Below are positions 9,830 to 18,258 of a stretch of DNA of 30,084 bases, one piece after another. Under the pieces are notes generated by a model, which had not been told where the DNA came from, ran no database searches, and was given only the letters and a program-made list of their open reading frames with translations. Both the position numbers and the translations under genes were made by a program. Position 1 is the stretch's first letter. Every line of letters starts with the position of its first letter. The DNA comes from Chara braunii (lineage: Eukaryota; Streptophyta; Charophyceae; Charales; Characeae), in contig BFEA01000047.1 in the NCBI GenBank assembly GCA_003427395.1, positions 400,422 to 430,505 on the forward strand, given 5' to 3'.

Positions 9830-10175
9830 TTAGGACTTCTCTCATTCACGCTTTACGTACACATGAGCAGCAGCACAACAAACCGGCAACAAATGTGATT
9901 TCACTTCTAACAGCTCAGCACTGTGCTCTGTTCACATGCACCGGACCACCCTGGATATCCCACTCGCCTCACTCTGAACACTCACACAACACACACACAC
10001 TCCCCACTAACTACAGCTATGGCAGCTATGGTTGCCTCCGCTCTGTCACTATGCCTGCATTCCTTCTCTCTCTTACCCTCTGCGTCCTCTTGGTTCGCTG
10101 TAGACCTCCTCGCACGAGATGCTGAGACAGCGCCCCGCATGGCTTCCGCATGGAAAAGATGAATGGTTGGGTGCT
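9830..10175. repeat. Module W, copy 1
   Basis: Collinear with 11592-11905: CTCATTC-C, CAGCAGC-CA-AA-ACC, a TTCACATGCACCGGACCA stretch, ACTCTG and GCATGGCTTCCGCA-GAA--GATGAATGGTTG. Both follow an ATT array. Confidence 0.6.
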
Positions 10176-10279
10176 GCCTGGGGGGGGGGTAGGGCACTGG
10201 CGGACTTAACCTGACTACCTGTGTGCGCAGAGGGGAAAAGGGTGCTGCGTGGGTTATCAAGGGAGAATGTGGGTGAAGA

Positions 10280-10600
10280 AAGAAAATGTGCCTAGGTGGA
10301 GAAGAGGTCGGCATGGGCGCTGAAGTCATCACTCGCTGAGCATCAGGTTGGTTGATTGCTTCTGTACTATAGTTACAGTATTAGAATGAAAGATAGGTAG
10401 AACGTCCGGGCGCCATTTAAGGGAGAGAACTGCATCAGGTTAATGCTGATCGGGCTATAAACATAGACTCATGTTCTGCTGGTTCGCTCTCAAATGGATG
10501 ATTCCTTGGTTCCATTGTACTGCCTACGCTGACTTAGGACTGCTTGGACTTCAATATGATTTGCAATAGATTTATGGGCTTCATCCATATTGCAATCAGA
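10280..10600 (-). repeat. Exon-like module Y2
   Basis: Copy of Y3 with the same minus-strand mini-exon (ATG at 10329, M-T-S-A-P-M-P-T-S-S-P-P). The donor has changed from GT to GC (10291-10290). Where sister copies hold an ATT array, this one has only CATATT between CTTCATC and TGCAATCAGACT. Confidence 0.6.
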
Positions 10601-10652
10601 CTTGTCTCATTCACGGGTTCATGTATGAAAATGGCAGCACAGCAGGCCTTGT

Positions 10653-10675
10653 GCCCGCCCTAAGAGAAGGCGGGC
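10653..10675. repeat. GC-rich hairpin
   Basis: GCCCGCC and GGCGGGC form a perfect 7 bp stem around a nine-base loop (CTAAGAGAA). A weaker CCTAAGTGAAGGC echo follows within 25 bases. Confidence 0.5.
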
Positions 10676-11221
10676 CAGACCTGTGACCACCCTAAGTGAA
10701 GGCTGGTTAGGATATCCACGAACATGCTTTTTCTTTCAAACATTCTCGTAAAGTGGGTATCAGACAGTTGCAGCATTGCCGTTGAAGGCTAATGAGAAAG
10801 CAGAAGTGCCGTCAATGAGGCTGGGCAGACAAAAGGGGAACTGGAAAGGTTCTGCATACGGATAGCGGCCCTGACCCAAGGAGCGCAACTGTACAACCTG
10901 GGCCACATCTGGGTTGGGCCTGGGCGCAGGGTCTGGGTCTAAAACGCAGGCTCAAGGCAGGCCGCCCACACGCATCATTGGCATACAGGCAGAGAATGCG
11001 GGTGGGCAGGGGTCTTGGCCAATACGGGCATTGCTGGCATGCTGGGCGAATGCAAGTTGCTGCGTTGTGCATGGCTGCACTGCGCTGGGATGAGGCAGGC
11101 TAGCGCTAGGATGTAGGGCGCTGCTTGCACACTGGGGCACCGACGGCCATAGCCGGGCCGCATGAGGTGCAGTGAAGGTGAAGGGCGTTGTGTGAGTTAT
11201 CAAGGAAGAGTGTGGGTGAAG
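10676..11221. other. No recognisable gene
   Basis: GC-richer spacer between modules Y2 and Y3. Minus-strand open frames run on from the Y3 mini-exon (10952-11272) but match no family. I see no RNA gene. Confidence 0.45.
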
Positions 11222-11522
11222 AGAGGACGTACCTGGTGGAGAGGGACTCGACAGTGGTATTGACGTCATCACTCACTGGTCGTCAAATTGTCTGGTTGTT
11301 TTCATACTATAGTCATAGAGAATAGGCTGTGGTGTAGATAGGGCGCCAGGCGCTACTCGAGAGAGAGAGCTGCATTGGGTTATGTTGCTGGGGACATTGA
11401 CTCACGATATTGCTGTATTAGTCTCACATGGATGGTTACTTGATTCCATTGTGCTATCTGGCTTTGACTATATGGACATCAGTGTGATTTTGGATTCTGG
11501 ATTTTTGTGCTTCATCCATCAT

Positions 11523-11524
<2 letters not shown>
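11222..11524 (-). repeat. Exon-like module Y3
   Basis: Best preserved Y copy. On the minus strand ATG at 11269 starts a 37-base open segment, M-T-S-I-P-L-S-S-P-S-P-P, ending CCAG|GTACGT at 11233/11232. The start codon overlaps the palindrome TGACGTCA (11261-11268). The plus-strand core AGGGCGCCAGGCGCT and GAGAGAGCTGCATTG are shared with other modules. Confidence 0.55.

Positions 11525-11587
<63 letters not shown>
11525..11587. repeat. (ATT)21 microsatellite
   Basis: Perfect ATT array between CTTCATCCATCATTC and GGATGCAATCAGACT, exactly where Y2 has almost none. Confidence 0.98.
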
Positions 11588-12248
11588 GGATGCAATCAGA
11601 CTCATTCTCAGTCACACTTTTCGCGCATGTAAACAGCAGCGCAGTAAACCAGCGACGTGAGCCCACGCTATAATCAGAGATATGGCAACCAGATAAAAGT
11701 TCACTTTCAATGGTTGTAACAACGCAGCGCCCAGCAACACATTGTGCACATACGCTGGGCCATCCTGGAGGTCTGACACGTAATACTGTGCGCTCACACA
11801 GCAAACGTGCCACTGAACACTCTGGGCATCCGTAGAGCACTATTGCATAAGATGCTATAGCAACGCTTTCGCATGGCTCCGCAGGAAATGAATGAATGGT
11901 TGTGCACAACCTCTTGATTTTACTTTTGTGACTCACAGATCTGCCTTGTTTTCCTGACCCCACGGGGTACACGGTCCGAGACAGTACTTGCTGGGTTGGA
12001 CTGGGACTGACTGGTCCAGTGCCGCTGACCACATGGCATTGCACCACAGATTCACCATGGTCACACATACATGGAACACAGACTGTGATATACGCAATGG
12101 GACACAGCCTGTGACGAAAGCAACAATACGTGGACAGAGACACATACACACCAAGAGTGAGACAGACGAAGAGAGAGAAAATAGAGAAAGAGGAAAGAGG
12201 AAACGTACCCGGCATACAATCGTAGTCTGCACTAAGTAATGACGTCAT
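11583..12248 (-). other. Open frame of 221 codons over module Y4/W, unrecognised
   Basis: The longest open frame outside the retroelements. It starts at an ATG overlapping TGACGTCA (12240-12247), as in module Y3. Its first 13 residues match the mini-exon idea, and GG|GTACGT lies at 12209/12208, so the true transcript may be spliced there and the rest of the frame would be chance. A hydrophobic stretch is at about residues 16-45. The frame crosses repeat W copy 2 and resembles no family I know, so I do not call it a gene. Confidence 0.2.
11592..11905. repeat. Module W, copy 2
   Basis: Diverged copy of 9830-10175, following the Y3 ATT array. Confidence 0.6.
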
Positions 12249-12451
12249 ATAGATTGGACTTCGCTATCAAAGTAGGCGTGTTGCATGAGTGCGAGATTAG
12301 GAGGGTAGACAAGTATTATAAACTGGGCATTGGCTCATTATATCGTTATATTGCTCTGTCTGGCTGGTGCTATGGTATTAGCTGCTCATATACAACTACT
12401 CAGACGATTAAATGGTCTCGCAGCTTGGGGTTGAATATCAATCACACCCCT
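12196..12451 (-). repeat. Exon-like module Y4, most diverged
   Basis: Keeps AGGAAACGTACC (donor GTACGT on the minus strand) and TGACGTCAT at the start codon. It has weaker echoes of the Y3 wording (CATTGGCTC, ATATTGCT) and ends, like the others, in an ATT array. Confidence 0.4.
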
Positions 12452-12480
12452 GTTATTATTATTGTTATTATTATTAGTGA

Positions 12481-12526
<46 letters not shown>

Positions 12527-12553
12527 GTTATATTTACTATTATTATCATTGTT
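12452..12553. repeat. Interrupted ATT microsatellite
   Basis: ATT units with GTT, GAT and CAT interruptions at the end of module Y4. Confidence 0.93.
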
Positions 12554-13254
12554 ACTGTTGCCACTGGCACCACATACTAGAATAGGAATCAGAATGGGAC
12601 AGGGGTGTGAGGCAACAGAGCGAGGAAAGAGCGCTAAGAAGTATGGCGACTTTTACATCCTTCATCCTCCTTCGCTTTTCCATGCCTACACCCCACATAA
12701 GCACACAACCATCTTTAAGCAACGTGAGTGAAATAATATTTTCAAATGGCTTACTGAGAACATGACTCATGCGCAAATGGACTCCCGTTCCATATTTCAT
12801 CCATGTAACAGGATGATTGAGGGAGCTCTGTCGGAGTTCAGGAGGAACTCTGGAGGCAGGGAACGACGAGGTACGTTGCTTTGACCCGGATACTCTATCA
12901 TGTAGGCTGTCAGTGTAACAATGATCATACGAGTTAGAGATTCAGAATCAATAACTCTTAAAGTCTTGGATTGCGGGTAAAGAAAAGGTTGACTGAATGG
13001 AGACTGATTGCTTCTGGGTACATCAATCTTGCTGTGGGCATTGATTGGAGATATGGATACAAACTATCAACCTCTCACGATCATTCTGTATACTCCAGGT
13101 AACGATGATGGGTACTCTTATTTTGAGCTGGCTATAATCAATTGTCATGGATCACACTGATCGTTTTTCATTATGCATCTGACTCCAGCATAAGTTCTCA
13201 AATTTTCAACTATTCAGGGCTCGAATGCCATCGAAAACGATAATTTGATCCATC
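12554..13254. other. No recognisable gene
   Basis: Unique-looking sequence with short frames only. An isolated GAG|GTACGT donor-like site lies near 12870. Confidence 0.5.
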
Positions 13255-13970
13255 GGTAAGACTTGTGTGAGGGTAAGATTAGCAGGGAAAGCCTGCCTTA
13301 ACTCCGATGAGCCTTACGCTTGGTAAGTGATAAGTGCAAGGATCCTTGGACACCCGCCTTATTGAGGGCTAGCCATTGATAAGAGAAGCAGGGAAATCCT
13401 GCCTTATCAGTGACTAGTCAGATATAAAAGCAGTGAGGTTTCAAGAACACCTGCCTTATCATTGACCAATCCAACGTTCTTTTCAGTGGTAAGAGTAGTA
13501 AGGATTCTTGGACACCCGCCTTATTGAGGGCTAGCCAGTGATAAGAGAAGCAGGGAAATCCTGCCTTATCAGTGACTAGTCTGATATAAAAGTAGTGAGG
13601 TTTCAAGGACACCTGCCTTATCATTGACCTACCTAACATTCATTCAGTGGTAAGAGTAGTAAGCATCCTTAGACACCCACCTTATTGAGGGCTAGCCAGT
13701 GATAAGAGTAGCAGGGGAATCCTGTCTTATCGGTGATTAGTCTGATATAAGAGTTGTGAGGTTTCAAGGACACCTGCCTTATCAATAAACATCCTAGCGC
13801 TTAGTCAGTGATAAGAATAACAAGGATCCTTGGACACCCGCCTTATTGAGGGCTAGCCAGTGATAAGAGAAGTAGGGAAATCCTGCCTTATCAGTGGCTA
13901 GTCTTATATAAGAGTAGTGAGGTTTCAGGGATACCTGCCTTATTGGTGACTAGCCATAGGATAAGCCTAC
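13255..13970. repeat. Hairpin-rich satellite, 161-162 bp higher-order unit
   Basis: The phrase ATTGAGGGCT recurs at 13361, 13523, 13684 and 13845, giving periods of 162, 161 and 161. Each unit contains three related subunits of about 45-64 bp, all built as (G)ATAAGAGNAG...AGG...CCTGCCTTAT. In the middle subunit GATAAG/GCAGG pairs with CCTGC/CTTATC around GAAAT, and the outer CTAG and CAGTGA wording extends the stem. A partial, more diverged unit starts the array. No coding frame is conserved. Confidence 0.95.
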
Positions 13971-14712
13971 CGCTAGGTGTGCTTTGGCTCACAAGGGCCA
14001 AAACCCACAAGATTTGTCTTTGTCAAACAAGTTCCAGTAACAAGTGGATATATCCTGAATAGTCTACCATATCACCGCTAACTTTCTCCACAATCTGCAT
14101 TGTTCAGTCCTAACTAACTATCTCTGATTCTACTGAGAGGGGATAAGTGAGATCTTGCCTAAGAGAGAGACTATCCATTCGTCTAATACCTTCCATGAGA
14201 TTCTTTTCCACAGATTAGATTGGTGATGTGTTCATGTGTGCTGGGAGAAGGAAGGGAACTCAGACAGGATAATCCCAAAGGAGATAGGAATGAGATAGTG
14301 AAAGGGATATGGAGAATTACTGTGACAACCTGAAGCGAAAGGGCAACAGCCCAAACGATTAGTTAAGGATAGGAGTCAGACAAAAGAACACTGAGTCTAG
14401 AAGGAACTTTATAGATCTCAGTTAGAAAAAAAGATGTTAAGTTTTTCTTGGATTGTGTTGTGTCTACAGGTTTCGACACTTCGGAGAACTTACGGGGGAA
14501 TCCGTAAGAACATCAATTCTGTTATCGATTGATAACAGGTCGGTATAACTCCGACTCAACTTCCACCTTGGCTTGACACCCACACCTAAGGCAAGATCTA
14601 GATAAATCTTCCCCCTGTATCTATGTCTAAATTGTCCAAATCACACTCAGGAGTCTTCGAAAAAGTGTGGGGCTGGGGTAAAAGGAGTCAGGGTTAGGAA
14701 GGAATGTTGTTT
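13971..14712. other. No recognisable gene; three adjacent hairpins
   Basis: No protein or RNA gene is recognised. Three perfect stems lie in 67 bases: CTTACGG/CCGTAAG (14489-14508), CTGTTATC/GATAACAG (14519-14538) and GTCGG/CCGAC (14539-14555). This may be the outer part of the retrotransposon LTR or an unrelated element. The assembly gap prevents a decision. Confidence 0.45.
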
Positions 14713-15042
14713 NNNNNNNNNNNNNNNNNNNNNNNNNNNNNNNNNNNNNNNNNNNNNNNNNNNNNNNNNNNNNNNNNNNNNNNNNNNNNNNNNNNNNNNN
14801 NNNNNNNNNNNNNNNNNNNNNNNNNNNNNNNNNNNNNNNNNNNNNNNNNNNNNNNNNNNNNNNNNNNNNNNNNNNNNNNNNNNNNNNNNNNNNNNNNNNN
14901 NNNNNNNNNNNNNNNNNNNNNNNNNNNNNNNNNNNNNNNNNNNNNNNNNNNNNNNNNNNNNNNNNNNNNNNNNNNNNNNNNNNNNNNNNNNNNNNNNNNN
15001 NNNNNNNNNNNNNNNNNNNNNNNNNNNNNNNNNNNNNNNNNN
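14713..15042. other. Assembly gap (330 N)
   Basis: Unknown bases. The real length may differ. The gap abuts a TA microsatellite, a likely cause of the assembly break, and it hides the start of the 5' LTR. Confidence 1.

Positions 15043-15128
<86 letters not shown>
15043..15128. repeat. (TA)43 microsatellite
   Basis: Perfect TA run from the gap edge. It reads as alternating Tyr and Ile, which is not a protein. Confidence 0.98.
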
Positions 15129-15129
<1 letters not shown>

Positions 15130-15658
15130 TTGTGAATATGATTGTAGTTGGTTAGGATCTAAAAGTCATTTGTCTAGGCTTCTGTTCGAGAGAATAGGAG
15201 ACTACAAAAGGGATTGACCCTGACATTTCTCACATGAGTTAAGCGTGGAAGACTGTTCGAGAAGTCGATCTGATTAGATAGTCGGTCCTGAGAGTTAGCA
15301 CCTCGGGGCTCAACATACGGGTCAGTCTTAAGGCGTTCTACCGCGCATATGACGGCGATCGAGAAAACGCCCTCGGCTGGCCTACCTCTGCGATTGCATG
15401 TAAAAGCCTTCGCATGTGGGTCGGTAGCTCAGCAGGGATCCGTCCACCTTAGGGATGGTGACAGCTCCCGCAGGTGGAGATATGTTGTACCTCGGGGGAC
15501 CCTAACCTGTCGTAGGGAGTCGCGAGAGGTATAGCACGCGCGCACGGTCGGAGTTCGTATTTCGTAAAATGAAAAAAAGAAAGCTCCTGCAGGACACGAC
15601 CGTGAGGTCCGACACAAAACTACTTTGCGTCTAGGGTGTGGGACCGCCGCGCGCGACA
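15129..15658 (+). repeat. 5' LTR, 3' part
   Basis: Assigned because the terminal CA at 15657-15658 sits two bases before the primer binding site, as LTR ends do. Its start lies in or before the assembly gap. A box A-like string TAGCTCAGCAGG is at about 15427. No second copy was found downstream, so the extent is not proven. Confidence 0.55.
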
Positions 15659-15660
15659 GG

Positions 15661-15677
15661 TGGCGCCGTTGTCGGGG
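15661..15677 (+). other. Primer binding site, tRNA-Asp type
   Basis: TGGCGCCGTTGTCGGGG is complementary to the 3' end of plant tRNA-Asp (CCCCGGCAACGGCGCCA) with one mismatch (T for C). It follows the LTR end after a GG spacer. It would prime minus-strand cDNA synthesis. Confidence 0.85.
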
Positions 15678-15714
15678 ACTTCGCTTCTAGCCGAGGTCCT
15701 TAGTGAACGAACTC

Positions 15715-15720
15715 GGGTAA
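15715..15720 (+). promoter_or_regulatory. Possible 5' splice site in the leader
   Basis: CTCGG|GTAAAG, about 40 bases after the primer binding site. It could be a donor for spliced accessory or gag mRNAs. Prediction by eye only. Confidence 0.3.
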
Positions 15721-15878
15721 AGCAAGATCCAGCCAGAACGACAATTATTAAAAAGTCAGTAATTAACTAAGACTTTAATAGCTAGTGATGAGTAGTTGGT
15801 CCGAATAAATCGGTGTGTAAGATAGAGACTAAATACACATAAGTACAATTGTCCTACTTATACTGAGAGTTAGCGAGT

Positions 15879-16370
15879 ATGACACCTAAGGGCCGTGGGA
15901 CCGGAACTGGTGGAGGAAGATGCGGCAGAGAGGGGAAGGCGTATGAGAGGCCTGTGGACTTGACCAAAGAAAGGGATGAGTGGAAAGAAGATGATGAAGG
16001 ATTAGAAGAAAAGGACGAAGGATTGAGGGCAAGGAGGTATCGGGAGGAAAGGCGCATGCATACCCCAGACCCTGATGAGATGGCTTATTATTCATATAGT
16101 TACACGAGGCGTTACGGAGAATCTCCACCACGCTTCGAGTTGCCTAGTCGTCTGCATCATAGCCCTTACCCACTGTCTCAAGAGAGGCAGCTGGCCGTCC
16201 TTCCACTACCTCACCAACAAGGGCCCCGCGAGATACCTCGCGTACCTGACCCTCCTGTGGTTTCGCAGTCTCCTTATAGGAGGGTGTGCCTAACACTCTT
16301 GCTATTTATATTATGTCAAATAGAGATCTGTGGGTTAATATCTTACTTGCTGTATAAAAAGATTATATAA
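15879..16370 (+). CDS. Leader-proximal charged ORF, function unknown
   Basis: An uninterrupted frame of 163 codons from the first good ATG after the primer binding site. The N-terminus is Gly/Arg-rich, then a strongly charged Glu/Asp/Lys segment (about residues 25-60) looks helical. A Tyr/Pro-rich part follows (about 65-135), then a short hydrophobic tail (about 138-163). The tail may be out-of-frame sequence after an old indel, because the same frame reopens after the TAA and runs to about 16554. I recognise no domain. It lies before the duplicated accessory genes, where an intact relative would show whether it is an independent protein or the start of a longer one. Confidence 0.5.
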   Translation: MTPKGRGTGTGGGRCGREGKAYERPVDLTKERDEWKEDDEGLEEKDEGLRARRYREERRMHTPDPDEMAYYSYSYTRRYGESPPRFELPSRLHHSPYPLSQERQLAVLPLPHQQGPREIPRVPDPPVVSQSPYRRVCLTLLLFILCQIEICGLISYLLYKKII

Positions 16371-16474
16371 AGGCCTAAAAGGGTTGGAGAAGGTGGCGGA
16401 ATAAAATCAGATCCCAGGGTGAAAAGTTTGCTAGCTAAAAAAAGAGGGGTGCGGGCTGGTTTGTGTTATGTGGT

Positions 16475-16476
16475 AG
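16475..16476 (+). promoter_or_regulatory. Possible 3' splice site before accessory copy A
   Basis: A T/G-rich run ends TGTGGTAG|G, 24 bases before the ATG at 16501. A weak acceptor by eye. Confidence 0.2.
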
Positions 16477-16500
16477 GTGGAGTATATCGACGAAAGGAAG

Positions 16501-17192
16501 ATGGCTTCTGCCCGATATCAAATCACGATCAGAGAGCCCGTGCAAATGAGGTGTGACCTTATGATGAATCTTCCCAGTCGTCACGAAGAGAATGAAGAGA
16601 CAGGGTATTGTTGGAAGATTTCTGTAGGAGAACAAACTTTCATCTGGATTGAGTCTGAATGGGTTAGAGGCGAAAACTGTGCGGTAGAGAGGGTTACCTG
16701 TACATCTCATAAGAAAATCTGCAGGCTATCATAATAAATTTAGTACTAGGTATTGACCAATCTCTCTCAAGACTATTATGGATAGCAGAGTCAGCGCTCG
16801 AATCTAGAAGAAGAGATGCTAGTATGAATGAATTTGAGAGGGTCATAGGAACTGTGAGGGTAAGGAAGGTGAGCGAATTTCTTCCGCCAACAGCGTATCT
16901 AAGAGGGACCCTCCCCATGGTCATCGTAGATGCAACCTTCGGAGGGAGGACCCGAGTGGAGAGGGCTGCGGAAGCCGCAATGACAATACATAAAAAAGAA
17001 TATCACGCATCTATCCCTCTGCTGGTATACTACATATACCTAGAGATAGGGCATTTGATTGAAGAAAGAGATCGACAAATTATACTATCACGGGTCGAAT
17101 TGTATGCACGTCAATACGATTGGGCAGATAGGCATGTCTACTCGGCAGAACTGAAGCAGGGGATTCTCGATCAGATAAGAAGGGATGCTTAA
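16501..17192 (+). pseudogene. Accessory protein, paralogue A, frameshifted
   Basis: About 230 codons. The first part (16501-16734, opening M-A-S-A-R-Y) contains NLP, a W/C-K-I-S-V-G segment and FIWIESEW. The second part (another frame, open from 16713, to 17192) contains SRLLWIAESALE, PTAYLRG, VIVDATFGG and VYYIYLEIG...RD. One indel near 16710-16734 separates the parts. Each segment has a counterpart in the same order in the next gene (NLP, FLWIETGW, PTLLWRA, PTRYIKA, IIDEAFWG, VYRLYLEMG...RD), so the two are diverged tandem duplicates. Mixed hydrophobic and charged composition, no signal peptide, no zinc motif. It sits before gag, where Ogre-type elements hold an extra ORF; I recognise no family. 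A structural, nuclear-import or host-interaction role is only a guess. Confidence 0.7.
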
Positions 17193-17277
17193 AAAAGACT
17201 GAAATAGAAAATTATTGAGAAATGAGAAATTGAGTGGTTACTAAGAAAAGAAAGGTTCTTTCTTTGGCTGTTGCAAC

Positions 17278-17279
17278 AG
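17278..17279 (+). promoter_or_regulatory. Possible 3' splice site before accessory copy B
   Basis: A branch-point-like TTACTAAG (near 17239), a TTCTTTCTTT pyrimidine run and GCAACAG|G lie 11 bases before the ATG at 17290. A good acceptor by eye. Confidence 0.35.
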
Positions 17280-17289
17280 GAATACCAGG

Positions 17290-18010
17290 ATGACTCCTTT
17301 AATATGGTTTGCTGATCAGAGCTTTCTGATAAACCTGCCCGAGCCAAAGGAAGGAGGGGTTAAGATGAAGAATTGGACTCGTGGTGTGAGATACTGATAG
17401 GACAAAAAAGTTTCCTTTGGATAGAAACTGGGTGGACCACGAGGGAAAGGCGGACAATAGTAAAAGTGATCTCTTATCTACCAACCCTTCTCTGGAGAGC
17501 GCACGCGATCGATCTTGCGATAGGGGAAAGCCGCCCCGTCTCTAAATACGTGTTGATAACCGGAATGACCCTTGACGCATTTTCAAGGAAGATGTACTGG
17601 GGAGAAGAGGGAGAAGTTCTAAATCAATCGAAGCAAAGTGGACCGCTAAATTCGTGTATCCAACAAGGTACATTAAAGCCATGCTTTCGAGCTTCATAAT
17701 TGATGAAGCATTTTGGGGGATTGAGAATGCAGAACGACCAGTACTCGCAGGCCGATCGGTTCCAGAGATGAGCTTCGAATTCGAGGCATCGGAAGTTGTT
17801 TACCGTCTTTACTTAGAGATGGGACCGAAACTAAAGAGTAGGGATTTCTATAACGTACTATGCGTAGTAAACACGTACCTACGCATCTACCATTTTGAAG
17901 ACCTCTCGACCTACTGGCGCAATCTTTGCCGGGAGGCATGTATTGAAGAATTTATAAATGAAATTCCTTCTTTATTTGGTATGGTTAGAAGTTTTTGGCA
18001 CGGGGACTGA
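17290..18010 (+). pseudogene. Accessory protein, paralogue B, frameshifted
   Basis: About 240 codons from ATG 17290 to the TGA at 18008-18010. The frame changes near 17365-17372 and again near 17600-17640, so the open parts are 17290-17370, 17364-17640 and 17576-18010. Segments in order: FLINLPEP, CEILIGQKSFLWIETGW, LPTLLWRA, then PTRYIKA, FIIDEAFWG, VYRLYLEMG and a helical tail with R-D, Y-L-R-I-Y and I-E-E-F-I. These align with paralogue A; by eye the tail (about 53 residues) is roughly 30 percent identical. The gap between the genes is only about 100 bases. Low identity and separate frameshifts suggest an old duplication that was maintained before this copy died. Function unknown. Confidence 0.7.
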
Positions 18011-18258
18011 GTGCTCCTCGAAGAAATACTCGGTTGAGAGAAAAGGGGTATATAAAGTCATATAGGATAAGAACAAGTGACAAGAGCGAAAAATATGTCA
18101 AGATAGTGATAAAGAGGGTGGATCGATGGTCGTTTTATGTGTCTCTTAACAGGGTCTACGTTCTAGCAGGAACCGAGGAAGAAAAAAGGAAAAGATGGGC
18201 GATGCCAGCGCCAATGGAGGACCGCCAATCACCGCGGCGGAAATCGTCAAGTTACTAG
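17995..18258 (+). CDS. Small ORF between accessory genes and gag, doubtful
   Basis: An open frame of 87 codons with no ATG at its start, overlapping the end of paralogue B and the start of gag in another frame. Residues about 20-50 (IKSYRIRTSDK, YVKIVIKRVDRWSFYVSL) look protein-like. They could be a truncated, very diverged third relative of the A/B segment around FIWIE, but the resemblance is slight. Confidence 0.2.
   Translation: MARGLSAPRRNTRLREKGYIKSYRIRTSDKSEKYVKIVIKRVDRWSFYVSLNRVYVLAGTEEEKRKRWAMPAPMEDRQSPRRKSSSY
18151..18152 (+). promoter_or_regulatory. Possible 3' splice site before gag
   Basis: GTTTTATGTGTCTCTTAACAG|G, 43 bases before the gag ATG at 18195. Strong pyrimidine tract. 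With the donor near 15716 it could give a gag mRNA that skips the accessory genes. Confidence 0.35.

Noticed and set aside
13255-13970. Regular repeats as a CRISPR array
   Set aside because: Units are 161-162 bp, contiguous and made of related subunits; no short identical repeats with unique spacers, and the DNA is eukaryotic.
14704-15135. Frame with unknown residues followed by Tyr-Ile repeats
   Set aside because: It spans the assembly gap and the TA microsatellite.
15425-15445. Box A-like TAGCTCAGCAGG in the LTR as a tRNA gene
   Set aside because: No box B or cloverleaf follows; likely chance or an old tRNA fragment.
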